Counted from the first letter of the stretch, positions 26,401-36,498 are shown. The stretch is DNA of 64,000 bases from an uncultured bacterium (GCA_948964545.1 CAREDV010000004.1:97749-161748); one strand, 5' to 3'. A program made the numbers and translations. The notes: a model not told the origin generated them from the letters alone.

Positions 26401-28140
26401 ATGGCTAGAATTAAACAGCTTTCAAAACATTTGATAAACCAGATTGCAGCGGGTGAGGTAATTGAACGTCCAGCATCTGTTGTAAAAGAATTAGTTGAAA
26501 ACTCAATTGACGCAGGTTCAACAAAGGTTAGCATTGAAATAAATAACGACTGTCGTGATATTCGAGTTGCTGATAACGGCTCTGGAATACATCCTGATGA
26601 TATTATGCTTGCATTTTCAAAACATGCTACAAGTAAAATTTCATCTGATGAGGATTTGTTTGATATTCACACAATGGGTTTTCGCGGAGAAGCTCTGGCA
26701 AGTATTATTTCGATTTCAAAACTGACCTGTACTACAAGAACTGCCGAATTTGATGCTGGAACTAAGGTAAAATGCGAGAATTCGGAAGTTAAATCAACTC
26801 AAACAGGTTGTGCTATTGGAACGATTATGGAAATTAAGGATTTGTTTTATAACCTGCCTGCACGTTTGAAGTTTTTGAAAAGTTCAAACACGGAATTTTC
26901 ATATATTCAAGAACTTGTTCAATCAATTGCACTTGCTCATCCGCATTGCGCTCTTGAATTAAAAAAGAACGGCAAAACAGTTTTAAAAACATCAGGACAA
27001 AACAATCTTTTGCAGACAATAAAAGAGGTTTATTCTGCTGATGTAACACAAAACCTTAAAGAAGTTTTAAAAACCGACCCGCTTTCGGGGTTAAAAATCA
27101 GCGGTTATGTCAGCACGCCAGATTATACACGCTCGAGCAAAAAAAGTTATCACATTTATATAAATTCAAGAACAGTTAAATGTCCTATTTTCCAAAAATC
27201 AATTGACACGGCTTATAAAAGCCTGATTGCTAACGGCAAATATCCGCTTGTGGTATTAAATTTAGAAATCCCGCCGTCTGACGTTGATGTTAACGTTCAC
27301 CCGACCAAAAAAGAGGTTCGATATAAAAATACAAACCAAATTTTCAATTTTATTTATACATCAATTCAGGCAGGTTTGACAAATTATGTTGAACAAGCAC
27401 AGCCTGAACCTCAAACCGTAAGTAATGTGGTAGATTTTATACAGCCGAAACTCGAAAGTTCAGGTGATGTAATTTTTGATAAAGAAGATGACACTATTTA
27501 TATTTCTGACAAAGAAATGGAAAAACTGGAAACACATATTGTAGAACAACCCAGAATGTTTGCACCTGTAGAAAAAGAGGTTGAACCCGAAGAAAATATT
27601 ATTGGTCAATATAAAAATACATATATTCTGATTGAAAAAGAAGACGGTTTGGAAATCGTTGACCAGCATATTGCTGAAGAAAGATATATTTACGAAAAAT
27701 TAATGTCTGAAAAAGACATTGTTTCGCAAATGTTGTTTGTATCTGATGTGATAAATGTTTCAATTTCAGAGGCAGAGCTTATCAAAGAAAATCTTGACAA
27801 GTTTGAAAAATTCGGCTACGGCATAGAATTTATGAAAGACAACGAACTTATTTTTCGTAAAGTTCCGCAAATGATTGCAAAAGTAAACCCGAAAGATATT
27901 TTAGCCGATATCTTGAAAAATATCGACGGTAATTTGGACAGATTAGAGGAAAAGATTTTGATTACAACATCTTGCAAAGCTTCTGTCAAAGCAGGTCAAA
28001 AGCTTTCAACATGGCAGATGCAGGAGATTATCAAAAGATGGCGTAAGACAAAAATGCCTTATACCTGTCCACACGGAAGAACAATCTCAAAAGTTCTTCC
28101 GCACAAAGAAATTGCAAGCTTTTTCCAAAGAAATGCATAA
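26401..28140 (+). CDS. mutL: DNA mismatch repair protein MutL
   Basis: 579 residues. The GHKL ATPase domain has IAAGEVIERPASVVKELVEN, DNGSGI and TMGFRGEAL. The C-terminal domain carries the endonuclease motif as DQHIAEERYIYE (DQHA-x2-E-x4-E with Ala to Ile) and the CPHGR zinc motif, so this MutL should nick DNA itself and no MutH is needed. It starts one base after the upstream permease gene. A bidirectional terminator follows. Confidence 0.96.
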   Translation: MARIKQLSKHLINQIAAGEVIERPASVVKELVENSIDAGSTKVSIEINNDCRDIRVADNGSGIHPDDIMLAFSKHATSKISSDEDLFDIHTMGFRGEALASIISISKLTCTTRTAEFDAGTKVKCENSEVKSTQTGCAIGTIMEIKDLFYNLPARLKFLKSSNTEFSYIQELVQSIALAHPHCALELKKNGKTVLKTSGQNNLLQTIKEVYSADVTQNLKEVLKTDPLSGLKISGYVSTPDYTRSSKKSYHIYINSRTVKCPIFQKSIDTAYKSLIANGKYPLVVLNLEIPPSDVDVNVHPTKKEVRYKNTNQIFNFIYTSIQAGLTNYVEQAQPEPQTVSNVVDFIQPKLESSGDVIFDKEDDTIYISDKEMEKLETHIVEQPRMFAPVEKEVEPEENIIGQYKNTYILIEKEDGLEIVDQHIAEERYIYEKLMSEKDIVSQMLFVSDVINVSISEAELIKENLDKFEKFGYGIEFMKDNELIFRKVPQMIAKVNPKDILADILKNIDGNLDRLEEKILITTSCKASVKAGQKLSTWQMQEIIKRWRKTKMPYTCPHGRTISKVLPHKEIASFFQRNA

Positions 28141-28168
28141 AAAATTCAGGGTATACACCCTGAATTTT
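28141..28168. terminator. Bidirectional terminator between mutL and secA
   Basis: AAAATTCAGGGT and ACCCTGAATTTT form a perfect 12-base stem with a 4-base loop; T-rich on both strands. It serves the two convergent genes. Confidence 0.88.
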
Positions 28169-28173
28169 ATTTA

Positions 28174-30816
28174 TTAAGCCATTTCTTCTTCATCAGTTGA
28201 CGGCCCGATTACCTGGATGCCGAACTTCGTTCTAAACAGGTGTTTTACGGTGTCACCTTGAATTTCATACATCATTTTGTTAAACAAATCATAAGCTTCG
28301 CGTTTGTATTCAATCAACGGATCTTTTTGACCATAAGCACGCAAGCCGATACCTTCTCTCAACATATCAATATTGTGAAGGTGGTCAATCCATTTGTTAT
28401 CTACAACACGGAGCAAAATATCTTTTTCAAGGTTTCTTATAACATTATTTTCGCTGAATGCTTCTTGCAAAGGAGCTTCCGCATCATACTGAGAAATAAC
28501 AGAATTATAGAAATTTACAACTTCTTCTTCGTGCTGTTTGTATGCATCAAGTGCAAGTGTTTTTAATTTATCAAAAATCGGTTCAAAACGTAGATTCTGA
28601 ATATCCGAAACCTGAACTCCAGACAATTGAGGAACAATTGAGTGAAGCTCCTTGATAAGCGTCTGCAAATCTTCATAAACATATTCTTCTGGATGCAAAT
28701 CAGGCGCAATATAGCTTCTCAAAAGTCTGTCAATTTCTTTTTCAATCATAAAGCAAATATCTTCTGAAAGGTTTTTGCCAGCAAGAACTTTTCTTCTTTG
28801 TGCATAGAATTTTTCACGCTGAATATTCATAACATCGTCGTATTCAAGAACTGATTTTCTAATATCGAAGTGATATGTTTCAACTTTTTTCTGTGCTGAC
28901 TGAATTTGTTTTGTGATAAGAACATTTTCAATTGCAATATTTTCCTCAACATTGAGCATATCCATCAATGCGGTAATTTTATCACCGCCAAAAATTCTCA
29001 TCAAATTGTCTTCTAAAGACAAGAAAAATCTTGTAGATCCAGGATCGCCCTGACGTGCAGCACGGCCTCTTAACTGGTTATCAATACGGCGTGATTCGTG
29101 GCGTTCTGTACCGATTACGTGAAGTCCGCCAGCTTCTACAACTTTTGCATGTTCGGCTTCTGTAATGGCACGAGCCTCTGCGAGCGCCTGTTCTTTTTCT
29201 GATTCATAGTTTTCCGATTCAACAGTAATACCTTTATTATCAAGCATTTCTTTTGCAAGAAATTCAGCATTACCGCCTAATAGAATATCTGTTCCGCGTC
29301 CTGCCATATTGGTTGCAATAGTAACAGCCCCGACACGGCCTGCTTGAGCGATAATATAAGCTTCGCGCTCATGATGTTTTGCGTTCAATACATGGTGCGG
29401 AATTCCGCGCTCCTCCAATAATGCTGAAACATATTCAGATTTTTCGATACTAATTGTACCAACCAATACAGGACGTCCAATTTTGTGCATTTGAATTATA
29501 TCTTCAACTACTGCATTGTATTTTGCACGCTCATTTTTATAAATTACATCAGGATAATTAACTCTTACATCAGGTTTGTTTGTAGGAATTGTAGTAACTT
29601 CAAGATTATAGATTTTACCAAATTCCGCTTCCTCAGTCATTGCAGTACCTGTCATACCTGATAATTTCGGGTAAAGTCTGAACAAATTCTGAAATGTAAT
29701 ACTTGCTAAAGTTTGAGTTTCATCTTGAATTGCAACACCCTCTTTAGCTTCAATTGCCTGATGAAGTCCGTCTGACCAGCGTCTGCCTTCCATCAAACGT
29801 CCCGTAAATTCGTCAACAATCATAATTTCGCCGTTTTTGATTACGTAGTCGGTATCTTTAACAAACAATTCTTTTGCCTTTAATGCCTGCAACAGGTGAT
29901 GTGCGTATTGAGTGTTAATATCAAACAAATCTTTAACACCAATAATTTCCTGCGCTTTATCAATACCATCTTCTGTCAAAATTATGTTTTTATTTTTCTC
30001 GTCAACTTCGTAGTCTTTAACTTTTTCCAATTGCGGTGCAACTTTTGCCATCAATTGATAAGTTTCTGCCGATTTTTCAAGACGACCGCTAATGATAAGA
30101 GGAGTTCTTGCCTCGTCAATCAAAATACTGTCAACTTCGTCTATAATAGCGTAGTTGTATGGTCTTTGAACAAGCATTTCAAGGCTTCCCGCCATGTTAT
30201 CTCTTAAATAGTCAAACCCGAATTCATTATTTGTACCGTAAGTAATATCGCAGTCGTAAGCCGCTTTTTTTGCCGCAAAATCCTCTGCTGTACGTCCGCC
30301 CGATAAAATTACACCGACAGAAAGACCGAGAAATTTGTAAATTTTACCCATCCACTCGCTGTCACGTTTTGCTAGGTAATCGTTTACGGTAATTACGTGA
30401 ACTCCTTTGCCTGTCAAAGCATTCAAGTATGCCGGTAATGTTGCGACAAGAGTTTTACCTTCACCTGTTCTCATTTCTGCAATATGACCGTTATGGAGGA
30501 AATATCCGCCGACAAGCTGAACATCAAAGTGACGCATATTCAAAACGCGTTTGCCTGCTTCGCGGACTGTAGCAAAAGCTTCTGGCAAAATTTTATCTAA
30601 CGCTTCTTTTTCAAGTTTTCTATCAGCTTTAAAATCTTTTGACGTCGGGCGTTTTGCCAAAATTTCTTTAAATTCATCAGTTTTTGCGCGCAATTCATCA
30701 TCTGTCATCGCTTCAAACTGCGGTTCTAAAGCGTTGATATGGTCAATGATTCCCATTATACTTTTAACTTTTTTTTCGTTAGGGTCGCCCAACATTTTCA
30801 ATAAAAAACTTATCAT
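28174..30816 (-). CDS. secA: Preprotein translocase ATPase SecA
   Basis: 880 residues, the full-length motor of the Sec export channel. Walker A is EMRTGEGKT, the DEAD-like box is IIDEVDSI, and motif VI and nearby regions include GTDILLGGNAEF, GLHVIGTERHESRRIDNQLRGR and RQGDPGSTRFFLSLED. The C-terminus ends ...IGPSTDEEEMA, so the zinc-binding SecB-interaction tail found in many proteobacteria is absent. A GAGAGG ribosome binding site lies upstream. Confidence 0.97.
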   Translation of the reverse strand: MISFLLKMLGDPNEKKVKSIMGIIDHINALEPQFEAMTDDELRAKTDEFKEILAKRPTSKDFKADRKLEKEALDKILPEAFATVREAGKRVLNMRHFDVQLVGGYFLHNGHIAEMRTGEGKTLVATLPAYLNALTGKGVHVITVNDYLAKRDSEWMGKIYKFLGLSVGVILSGGRTAEDFAAKKAAYDCDITYGTNNEFGFDYLRDNMAGSLEMLVQRPYNYAIIDEVDSILIDEARTPLIISGRLEKSAETYQLMAKVAPQLEKVKDYEVDEKNKNIILTEDGIDKAQEIIGVKDLFDINTQYAHHLLQALKAKELFVKDTDYVIKNGEIMIVDEFTGRLMEGRRWSDGLHQAIEAKEGVAIQDETQTLASITFQNLFRLYPKLSGMTGTAMTEEAEFGKIYNLEVTTIPTNKPDVRVNYPDVIYKNERAKYNAVVEDIIQMHKIGRPVLVGTISIEKSEYVSALLEERGIPHHVLNAKHHEREAYIIAQAGRVGAVTIATNMAGRGTDILLGGNAEFLAKEMLDNKGITVESENYESEKEQALAEARAITEAEHAKVVEAGGLHVIGTERHESRRIDNQLRGRAARQGDPGSTRFFLSLEDNLMRIFGGDKITALMDMLNVEENIAIENVLITKQIQSAQKKVETYHFDIRKSVLEYDDVMNIQREKFYAQRRKVLAGKNLSEDICFMIEKEIDRLLRSYIAPDLHPEEYVYEDLQTLIKELHSIVPQLSGVQVSDIQNLRFEPIFDKLKTLALDAYKQHEEEVVNFYNSVISQYDAEAPLQEAFSENNVIRNLEKDILLRVVDNKWIDHLHNIDMLREGIGLRAYGQKDPLIEYKREAYDLFNKMMYEIQGDTVKHLFRTKFGIQVIGPSTDEEEMA

Positions 30817-30893
30817 TATAAAATTTTCCTCTCCGTGTCTTTTACTACAATAGTACCATAGACAAGAAAAATTTGTGAAATCTTAAGGAAAAA

Positions 30894-31979
30894 TTAATTA
30901 TATACAGCCTCATTATCTTTTTTAATTTTGTCAAGCATTTCTCTGTAATCGGATTTTACAGGAGTAGGAATTGATGTTTTTATTGCATCTGCAAATACTT
31001 TTGAGCTTTCTTTGACATCTTTTCGCGCCGAAACAATCAAACCGCTTGTTTTAAACTTTTCACTGCTCTCTTTTGATGAAAGAAAATCAACCAGTTTTAT
31101 TGCCTCAGATTTATGTTTTGAACTTTTGGCAACCGCCCATCCTGAGGCGTCAAGCGGAACAATACTGCCTTTAGTTCCTTTTGGAAACTGAACAGCATCC
31201 CACTCAAACTCAGCATCTTCGGTCAATTTCGGAATCATCCAGTGTCCTGAAATATACATCCCCAGACGCCCCTGCAAAAACATCTGACCCATTGTAGCGC
31301 TTGCGCTCTCTGCTTTTAAGGGTGCAACATGATATTTTTTTCTCAAATCTGCATAAAACTGTATCGCATCTTTGCTTTCTTGTTTTTCCATCTCATAAAA
31401 TCCACCTCCGTTACTCATTAAATACGGCAGATAAAACAGAGGATCTTCTTCAAAACTCACACCAAATGTATTTTCATCCGTAAGTTTTTGCGCAGTCTTT
31501 AAAAAATCGTCAAAAGTCCAATCCGCTGCAGGGTATGAAACTCCTTTTTTATCAAACAAATCTTTATTATAAAAGACTACAAGGTTAGACACATCGCGCG
31601 GAACTGCATACAATTTCTCGTTATAGCTTAATGCATCCAAAGCCTGCGGATAATATTCGTCACGGCGCGAAATTTCTTCTAGAAAATCAGCGTATACAGG
31701 AAGATGCAAATTATTTATGAAAATCACATCAGGTGCTGTGTTTGAGGCAAAAAGCAAATGGATTTTCTGGAAATAATTTTGAGGAATATGCATAAATTCC
31801 ACCCTCAAATCAGGATTTTGCTTTTCAAAATCGGCAAGGAGCGGCTTTATAATATCGACTTCAGATTTTGACCCCCAGCTTGCAAACTGAACAGCGGTTC
31901 GTTCATCTTTCTGCGAACATCCGCACAACAAAAAAGCTCCCAGCAGCAATACTGTCAATATTTTTTTACTACAGTTCAA
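30894..31979 (-). CDS. Extracellular solute-binding lipoprotein of an ABC sugar importer
   Basis: 361 residues. A lipoprotein signal peptide ends in the lipobox LLCGCSQ, so the cysteine would be lipidated. The mature part has the family 1 solute-binding fold (VQFASWGSKSEVDIIKPLL, NTAPDVIFINN, ISGHWMIPKL, GWAVAKSSKHKSEAIKLVDFL). Membrane and ATPase subunits of the importer are not in the window. It starts at a TTG that overlaps the end of the upstream AMIN-type gene by 11 bases. The substrate is probably a sugar or oligosaccharide, by family. Confidence 0.88.
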   Translation of the reverse strand: MNCSKKILTVLLLGAFLLCGCSQKDERTAVQFASWGSKSEVDIIKPLLADFEKQNPDLRVEFMHIPQNYFQKIHLLFASNTAPDVIFINNLHLPVYADFLEEISRRDEYYPQALDALSYNEKLYAVPRDVSNLVVFYNKDLFDKKGVSYPAADWTFDDFLKTAQKLTDENTFGVSFEEDPLFYLPYLMSNGGGFYEMEKQESKDAIQFYADLRKKYHVAPLKAESASATMGQMFLQGRLGMYISGHWMIPKLTEDAEFEWDAVQFPKGTKGSIVPLDASGWAVAKSSKHKSEAIKLVDFLSSKESSEKFKTSGLIVSARKDVKESSKVFADAIKTSIPTPVKSDYREMLDKIKKDNEAVYN

Positions 31980-33717
31980 TTAATACGCCCATTTTATCCT
32001 GATTTACTTCAACAAGCGATTTAAAATCACCTGCTTTTACCATATAAACATTGTCTTTGTCGTGTCTTACCTGAATCGGAGATGTTACGTTTTTGTCAAA
32101 CTTTTTAAGTACAAAAACTTCCTCATTAACCTTTCCGATTAAAGCATTTTGACCGTCCTGATTTACAAGGTAAAATCCTTTGCTGTCATCAATATTAAAT
32201 CCTGATTTTACAATCAAACCTTTGAGATAAGATGATTTGCTTTCGCTTCTGTGCTTTGCAATCGGATTTGATGCACTCACTTTTGGAGCAGGTGCAGAGA
32301 TTTTGGGCTGTTCCTTATCCAAAATTGATAAATATTCATCCACTGATGACATAATATATTCTTTCGGTTCATATTTAATACGTTTTTTGTCCACATCTGT
32401 AATTTTCAAATTTGCATCTGCAAAACTTCTCGGATTTGAATGAAGCATAGATTCGCCCAGTTCAATATTTTTCTGTTCATGGAGCGGAATTTCAACTTCA
32501 TATTTTTTAAATCTGCTTTTATCACGGCTTGTCATTTTCAATGATTTTGAACGATTACCGAAAGCTTTAAGCTTAATTGTTTTTGAAATTACTTCATCTT
32601 CGCTTTCTATAATTTCTGGTTCAACTATATCAAATACAGGCTCTGTAACAAGTCTTTCCAGTCTTTCGCGTTTTTTCTCGATATTCGGAGTTTTAATAAA
32701 CATATAATTGCCTTTATTTTCTCCTCTCGATACGGGAGATGCCGATTTATCAAGATACATTTGATATTTTTCTTTCCACGAAAGTTCGGAATTATCAACA
32801 ATATCACTTGTCTTATCAATTTCGGGTTCAGATACAGAAATACTGTCAATAAATGATTCCTGACCAGCAGATGTTTTTACAGTACCCTTAAACAATCTGC
32901 TTAATGCAAACAGTCCCAAAAGTGACAAAAGTCCAAGTCCTGCTTTTTTAGCTTTATGTTTTGCAGACGATTTTTTCGGCATTTCTTGAATATCCTGAAC
33001 CACAGCGGGCTGTTCCTCATTTACGACTTCTGGAAGCTGGGGGAGTTCTTCGGGAATATTTTGTTCAATTCTAACTTCTTGTTTCATTTCTTCAAGATGT
33101 TGTTTTCTTGCCTGTCTTTGCATTTTTTCAGGGTCAATTTCTACAAGTTTTATTTCAGGTTTCTTAACCTCTTGTTTTTTAGGTTCAACTTTTTTCTCTG
33201 CGGGAGCTTTGTTAACAGTAATTTCAGTTTTCTGCTCACGAAGTTTTGGCGGATTATCCTGACGTGATATAGTGTTTTTAACAGCATTAGCCTGAGCGAT
33301 AAGTGTTTGTGTTTCACGCTGCTCAGCAGTTACGGGAGCACTAAGTCTTGCAGAGGTTTTAATCTCAAGCGGTTTTGTAGTAATTAATGTAACTTTTGTA
33401 TAACCGCCTGATGTATCATTAACTGTTTTTACATCTACATTTGAAACCAAATCTCTTACTCCGTTGAAATTTGATGCACTAAAACCAGAACTTTGAACTT
33501 TCGGAATAAGAATTACATATTTATTGTCAGATTTTTTTCTGACCATAACATTGTCATTATAATTATTTGTAGTAAACAAGGTTACATTAACCGCATCATT
33601 TGAAGTTCTTTTCAAATCAAGCTGAACAAGGCTGTTGGGCGCATCAGAAAATGCCATGGGCGCCATAAGCCCGAGTAAAACAACTATGCTGATTAGATTG
33701 AATTTTTTCACTACCAT
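31969..33717 (-). CDS. Exported protein with AMIN-like domain and membrane anchor
   Basis: About 582 residues. A signal peptide (FNLISIVVLLGLMAPMAFS) leads to an N-terminal AMIN-like domain (SLVQLDLKRTSNDAVNVTLF through about residue 120), of the kind found in PilQ secretins and cell-wall amidases and thought to place proteins at peptidoglycan. A charged Lys/Glu/Pro linker, an internal membrane helix (GLGLLSLLGLFALSRLF, about 270-286) and a long, mostly acidic C-terminal part follow. There is no secretin domain. I start it at the ATG at 33717; 33741 is an in-frame alternative. Function unknown. Confidence 0.65.
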   Translation of the reverse strand: MVVKKFNLISIVVLLGLMAPMAFSDAPNSLVQLDLKRTSNDAVNVTLFTTNNYNDNVMVRKKSDNKYVILIPKVQSSGFSASNFNGVRDLVSNVDVKTVNDTSGGYTKVTLITTKPLEIKTSARLSAPVTAEQRETQTLIAQANAVKNTISRQDNPPKLREQKTEITVNKAPAEKKVEPKKQEVKKPEIKLVEIDPEKMQRQARKQHLEEMKQEVRIEQNIPEELPQLPEVVNEEQPAVVQDIQEMPKKSSAKHKAKKAGLGLLSLLGLFALSRLFKGTVKTSAGQESFIDSISVSEPEIDKTSDIVDNSELSWKEKYQMYLDKSASPVSRGENKGNYMFIKTPNIEKKRERLERLVTEPVFDIVEPEIIESEDEVISKTIKLKAFGNRSKSLKMTSRDKSRFKKYEVEIPLHEQKNIELGESMLHSNPRSFADANLKITDVDKKRIKYEPKEYIMSSVDEYLSILDKEQPKISAPAPKVSASNPIAKHRSESKSSYLKGLIVKSGFNIDDSKGFYLVNQDGQNALIGKVNEEVFVLKKFDKNVTSPIQVRHDKDNVYMVKAGDFKSLVEVNQDKMGVLIEL

Positions 33718-33819
33718 ACCACTTATATAATACTTGTACAAAGAAAAAATTGCCAGTTTATGTTTTTTATGTTACAATTTAGCAATATTATAAGTAAAAA
33801 CAGGGAAAATTCAAATAGT

Positions 33820-34719
33820 ATGTTAAGTGGATTTTGCGCAATAATCGGGCGTCCCAATGCGGGCAAGTCAACTTTGTTAAATCAAATTCTCGGACAAAAA
33901 ATTGTTATAACAACTGATAAAGCCCAAACAACAAGAAAAAGAATTAAAGGTATCTACACAACAGACGAAGGTCAGATTGTGTTTGTTGACACACCTGGAA
34001 TCCACAAGCCGTTCAATAAACTAGGCGAATTTTTGCTTGATGAGGCAAAAGTTGCAGTGCCTGATGCTGATTTAATCCTCTTTGTAGTAGACGGTTCAGA
34101 ACCTGCTGGCAAAGGAGATAAATGGATTGCTCAAAATATTTTGCAAACAAACATCCCTGTAGTAATAGTAATGAATAAAGTTGATAAAGTGAAAAAAGCA
34201 GGCAAGGTTGATGAAAATCTTTTAACCTACAAAACACTTTTTGAAAAAAATTATCCCGTTGTTAAAATTTCTGCCAAAACAGGCAGAAATATCGACACTT
34301 TAATGAAAAATATCTTTAAAAATCTTCCTGAGGGTGAACTTTTATACCCTGAAGATGTTGTAACCGAAGAAACAATGAGAGATGTTACAGAAGAAATTAT
34401 CAGAGAAAAAATTTTACTAAACACATCTGATGAAATTCCGCATTCAGTTGCAGTAAAAATTGAAAGTTACACAGAAAGCGACGACATTGACAGAATTTTT
34501 GCAACAATTTACTGCGAAACTAAAAGTCAAAAAGGGATTTTAATCGGCAAAGGCGGTTCTTTACTGAAAAAAATCGGTACAGAAGCAAGATTAGAACTCG
34601 AAAAAATCGTTGAGAAAAAAGTCTTTCTTGGACTTGAAGTGAAAGTCGAAAAAGACTGGCGGAAAAAACAATCTTCATTAAAAAATTTCGGTTATGATAC
34701 GAATAAGAAGCGCGAGTGA
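33820..34719 (+). CDS. era: GTPase Era
   Basis: About 299 residues, the normal Era length. G1 is IIGRPNAGKSTLLN, G3 is DTPGIHKP, G4 is NKVD, followed by a C-terminal KH domain with GILIGKGGSLLKKIG. Era binds 16S rRNA and helps 30S maturation. In-frame codons from 33760 extend the frame, but MLSGFCAIIGRP at 33820 matches the family start. The last codons and the TGA lie inside a GC-rich dispersed element, which may have replaced the original C-terminus (now ending TNKKRE). Confidence 0.95.
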   Translation: MLSGFCAIIGRPNAGKSTLLNQILGQKIVITTDKAQTTRKRIKGIYTTDEGQIVFVDTPGIHKPFNKLGEFLLDEAKVAVPDADLILFVVDGSEPAGKGDKWIAQNILQTNIPVVIVMNKVDKVKKAGKVDENLLTYKTLFEKNYPVVKISAKTGRNIDTLMKNIFKNLPEGELLYPEDVVTEETMRDVTEEIIREKILLNTSDEIPHSVAVKIESYTESDDIDRIFATIYCETKSQKGILIGKGGSLLKKIGTEARLELEKIVEKKVFLGLEVKVEKDWRKKQSSLKNFGYDTNKKRE

Positions 34720-34795
34720 GCTGAGGCTGGAGTGACGTAAGCGTTGAGCTTTCGACACGCAACGCCGTTAAATGCGAACGAGCAAGAAGTAGCAA
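34708..34795 (+). repeat. GC-rich dispersed element, copy 1
   Basis: A GC-rich block in AT-rich surroundings, overlapping the 3' end of era. It contains GCGCGAGTGAGCTGAGGCTG, later TTTCGACACGCAACGCCGTT and AAATGCGAACGAGCAAG. GCGTTG (34741-34746) pairs with CAACGC (34760-34765). Related copies lie at 47405-47531 and 60803-60922. A long T run follows the element. Confidence 0.55.
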
Positions 34796-34840
34796 AAATT
34801 TTTTTTTCACGTTTTAATACATACGAAAGGAAATTTTAAA

Positions 34841-35050
34841 ATGGAAGTAAACGCAATATCATTCACAGCTAAAACACCAAAATTAAGACCTAATAAAAAA
34901 GCATATCAAAAAGCTCTTGAAGAAGCTTTCGGACAATCTGACAAAGATTATATTATCTTATCTAAAAAAGCAAAATCTCAAACTCCAGTTGTAACCGAAA
35001 AATTTGTACAGGAAGCTAAAAAATTCTTTTCAGGAATTTTAGGGCAATAA
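34841..35050 (+). CDS. Small protein with AISFTAK N-terminus
   Basis: 69 residues after an AAAGGAA ribosome binding site. The N-terminus MEVNAISFTAKTPK resembles the SF/NF motif of the protein at 15873-16556. The rest is lysine-rich and probably helical. No known domain is recognised. It ends one base from the convergent response regulator gene. Confidence 0.65.
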   Translation: MEVNAISFTAKTPKLRPNKKAYQKALEEAFGQSDKDYIILSKKAKSQTPVVTEKFVQEAKKFFSGILGQ

Positions 35051-35051
35051 G

Positions 35052-35753
35052 TTAAATATTTAATTTATACCCGCCGCCATAAATTGTTTCAATATACTTT
35101 TTACCGTCAGAAATTTTACCAATTTTACTGCGCAAATGTCTGATATGAACCCTGATTGTTTCAATATCATCATCAGGAGAATATCCCCATATATCTTTTA
35201 ACAATTGAGCAGAAGATACCATATTGCCATGATTTTGGAATAATAAATTAAATATTTCAAATTCAATCGGAGTAAGCTTTACAGACTCACCTCCGATTTT
35301 TACACTGTAAGTTTCGGGTAAAAGTGTAATTTCTCCAAGTGTTAACAGTTCACGCACAGATGCACTTTGAGGAATTTGTTTTGTGCGTTTTAAAAGCGCG
35401 CGCACCCTTACCTGCAATTCTTCCATTTCAAAAGGTTTTACAAGGTAATCATCAACCCCGATATTGAACCCGTTAACTTTATCATTAATCTGTGATAAAG
35501 CTGTAAGCATTAGAATTGGAATATCTTTTGTTTCATCATTTTTTCTAATACGCTGTGCCACAGTAAATCCATCAACATCAGGCATCATAACATCAAGAAC
35601 AACAACAGAAGGCATCTCCTGTTTACACATGGCAAACCCTTTTACACCGTCATAAGCCTGAATTACATTATATCCGCATAATTCAAGATTAACTTTTATA
35701 AGCTCGTTTATCGCCAAATCATCATCTACAACTAAAATTTTATTCATAAACAA
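35052..35753 (-). CDS. OmpR/PhoB-family response regulator
   Basis: 233 residues. A receiver domain (ILVVDDDLAINELI, phospho-acceptor Asp in VVVLDVMMPDVDG, then LTALS and DYLVKPFEMEEL) is joined to a winged-helix DNA-binding domain (VKLTPIEFEIFNLLF, IETIRVHIRHLRSKIG, YGGGYKL). It has no adjacent kinase. The kinase at 2268-3539 could be its partner, but only by guess. Confidence 0.95.
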   Translation of the reverse strand: MFMNKILVVDDDLAINELIKVNLELCGYNVIQAYDGVKGFAMCKQEMPSVVVLDVMMPDVDGFTVAQRIRKNDETKDIPILMLTALSQINDKVNGFNIGVDDYLVKPFEMEELQVRVRALLKRTKQIPQSASVRELLTLGEITLLPETYSVKIGGESVKLTPIEFEIFNLLFQNHGNMVSSAQLLKDIWGYSPDDDIETIRVHIRHLRSKIGKISDGKKYIETIYGGGYKLNI

Positions 35754-35973
35754 ATTTTATATTTAAAAAATTTAAAATACAACACTTTATGTTAAAAAAT
35801 ATTAAATAAAATTACCCGTTTGAATAATACAATATTTGTGACTTTCGGGCATATTAATTTGATAAGTTTTGTAAAAAAATAAATTTAAAGTGTAAAAATT
35901 ACAAATTTTCCGATTTTTATTGTAATATGTTTATCGTAGTAGAAAAAATATACATTTATAGGAGGCACATGAA

Positions 35974-36429
35974 TTGGCAATAACATCACCTTTCACAGCG
36001 TTTCAGGAAAACGGCAAAAAAGAAATCCACTTAGGACAACACGTTTTAGCAGAATTTTTTGAATGTGATCCAAACACATTGAACAGTTTAGATAAAGTAG
36101 AAAAGTACATGGTGGATGCCGCCCTTGAATGTGGTGCGACTATTGTCCAAAAATGTTTTCATATGTTTAACCCCTACGGCGTTTCAGGCGTTGTAATTAT
36201 TTCAGAAAGCCATCTTGCAATTCACACTTGGCCTGAATTGGGTTATGCAGCAGTTGATTTGTTCACTTGCGGTGACAAATGCGACCCAAAAGTTTCATAC
36301 GAATTTTTGAAAAGAAAGTTCAACTCTAAAAAAGCAACTTTTACCGAATTAAAAAGAGGTATAATCGACGAAGAAACTATGAAAGTTGCAGAAAAACCTT
36401 TTGAAATTATGCAGCAATTAGCTGACTAG
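35974..36429 (+). CDS. speD: S-adenosylmethionine decarboxylase, prokaryotic type
   Basis: 151 residues. It makes decarboxylated SAM, the aminopropyl donor for spermidine. The self-cleavage site is in IISESHLAIHTWPE, where Ser79 becomes the pyruvoyl group, and GDKCDP-type residues follow. The start is a TTG (35974) placed 8 bases after GGAGG. An ATG at 35969 is closer to the same site but opens only a four-codon frame (MNWQ) that stops after running over the TTG. A terminator follows. Confidence 0.93.
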   Translation: MAITSPFTAFQENGKKEIHLGQHVLAEFFECDPNTLNSLDKVEKYMVDAALECGATIVQKCFHMFNPYGVSGVVIISESHLAIHTWPELGYAAVDLFTCGDKCDPKVSYEFLKRKFNSKKATFTELKRGIIDEETMKVAEKPFEIMQQLAD

Positions 36430-36469
36430 CCAGCGGCTGAACCCGTCGCATTTGGTTTTAATAGACTTT

Positions 36470-36498
36470 AAAGAAACCGATTATTCGGTTTCTTTTTT
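36470..36498 (+). terminator. Terminator of speD
   Basis: AAAGAAACCGA and TCGGTTTCTTT form an 11-base stem with a 4-base loop followed by T residues. Confidence 0.88.
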
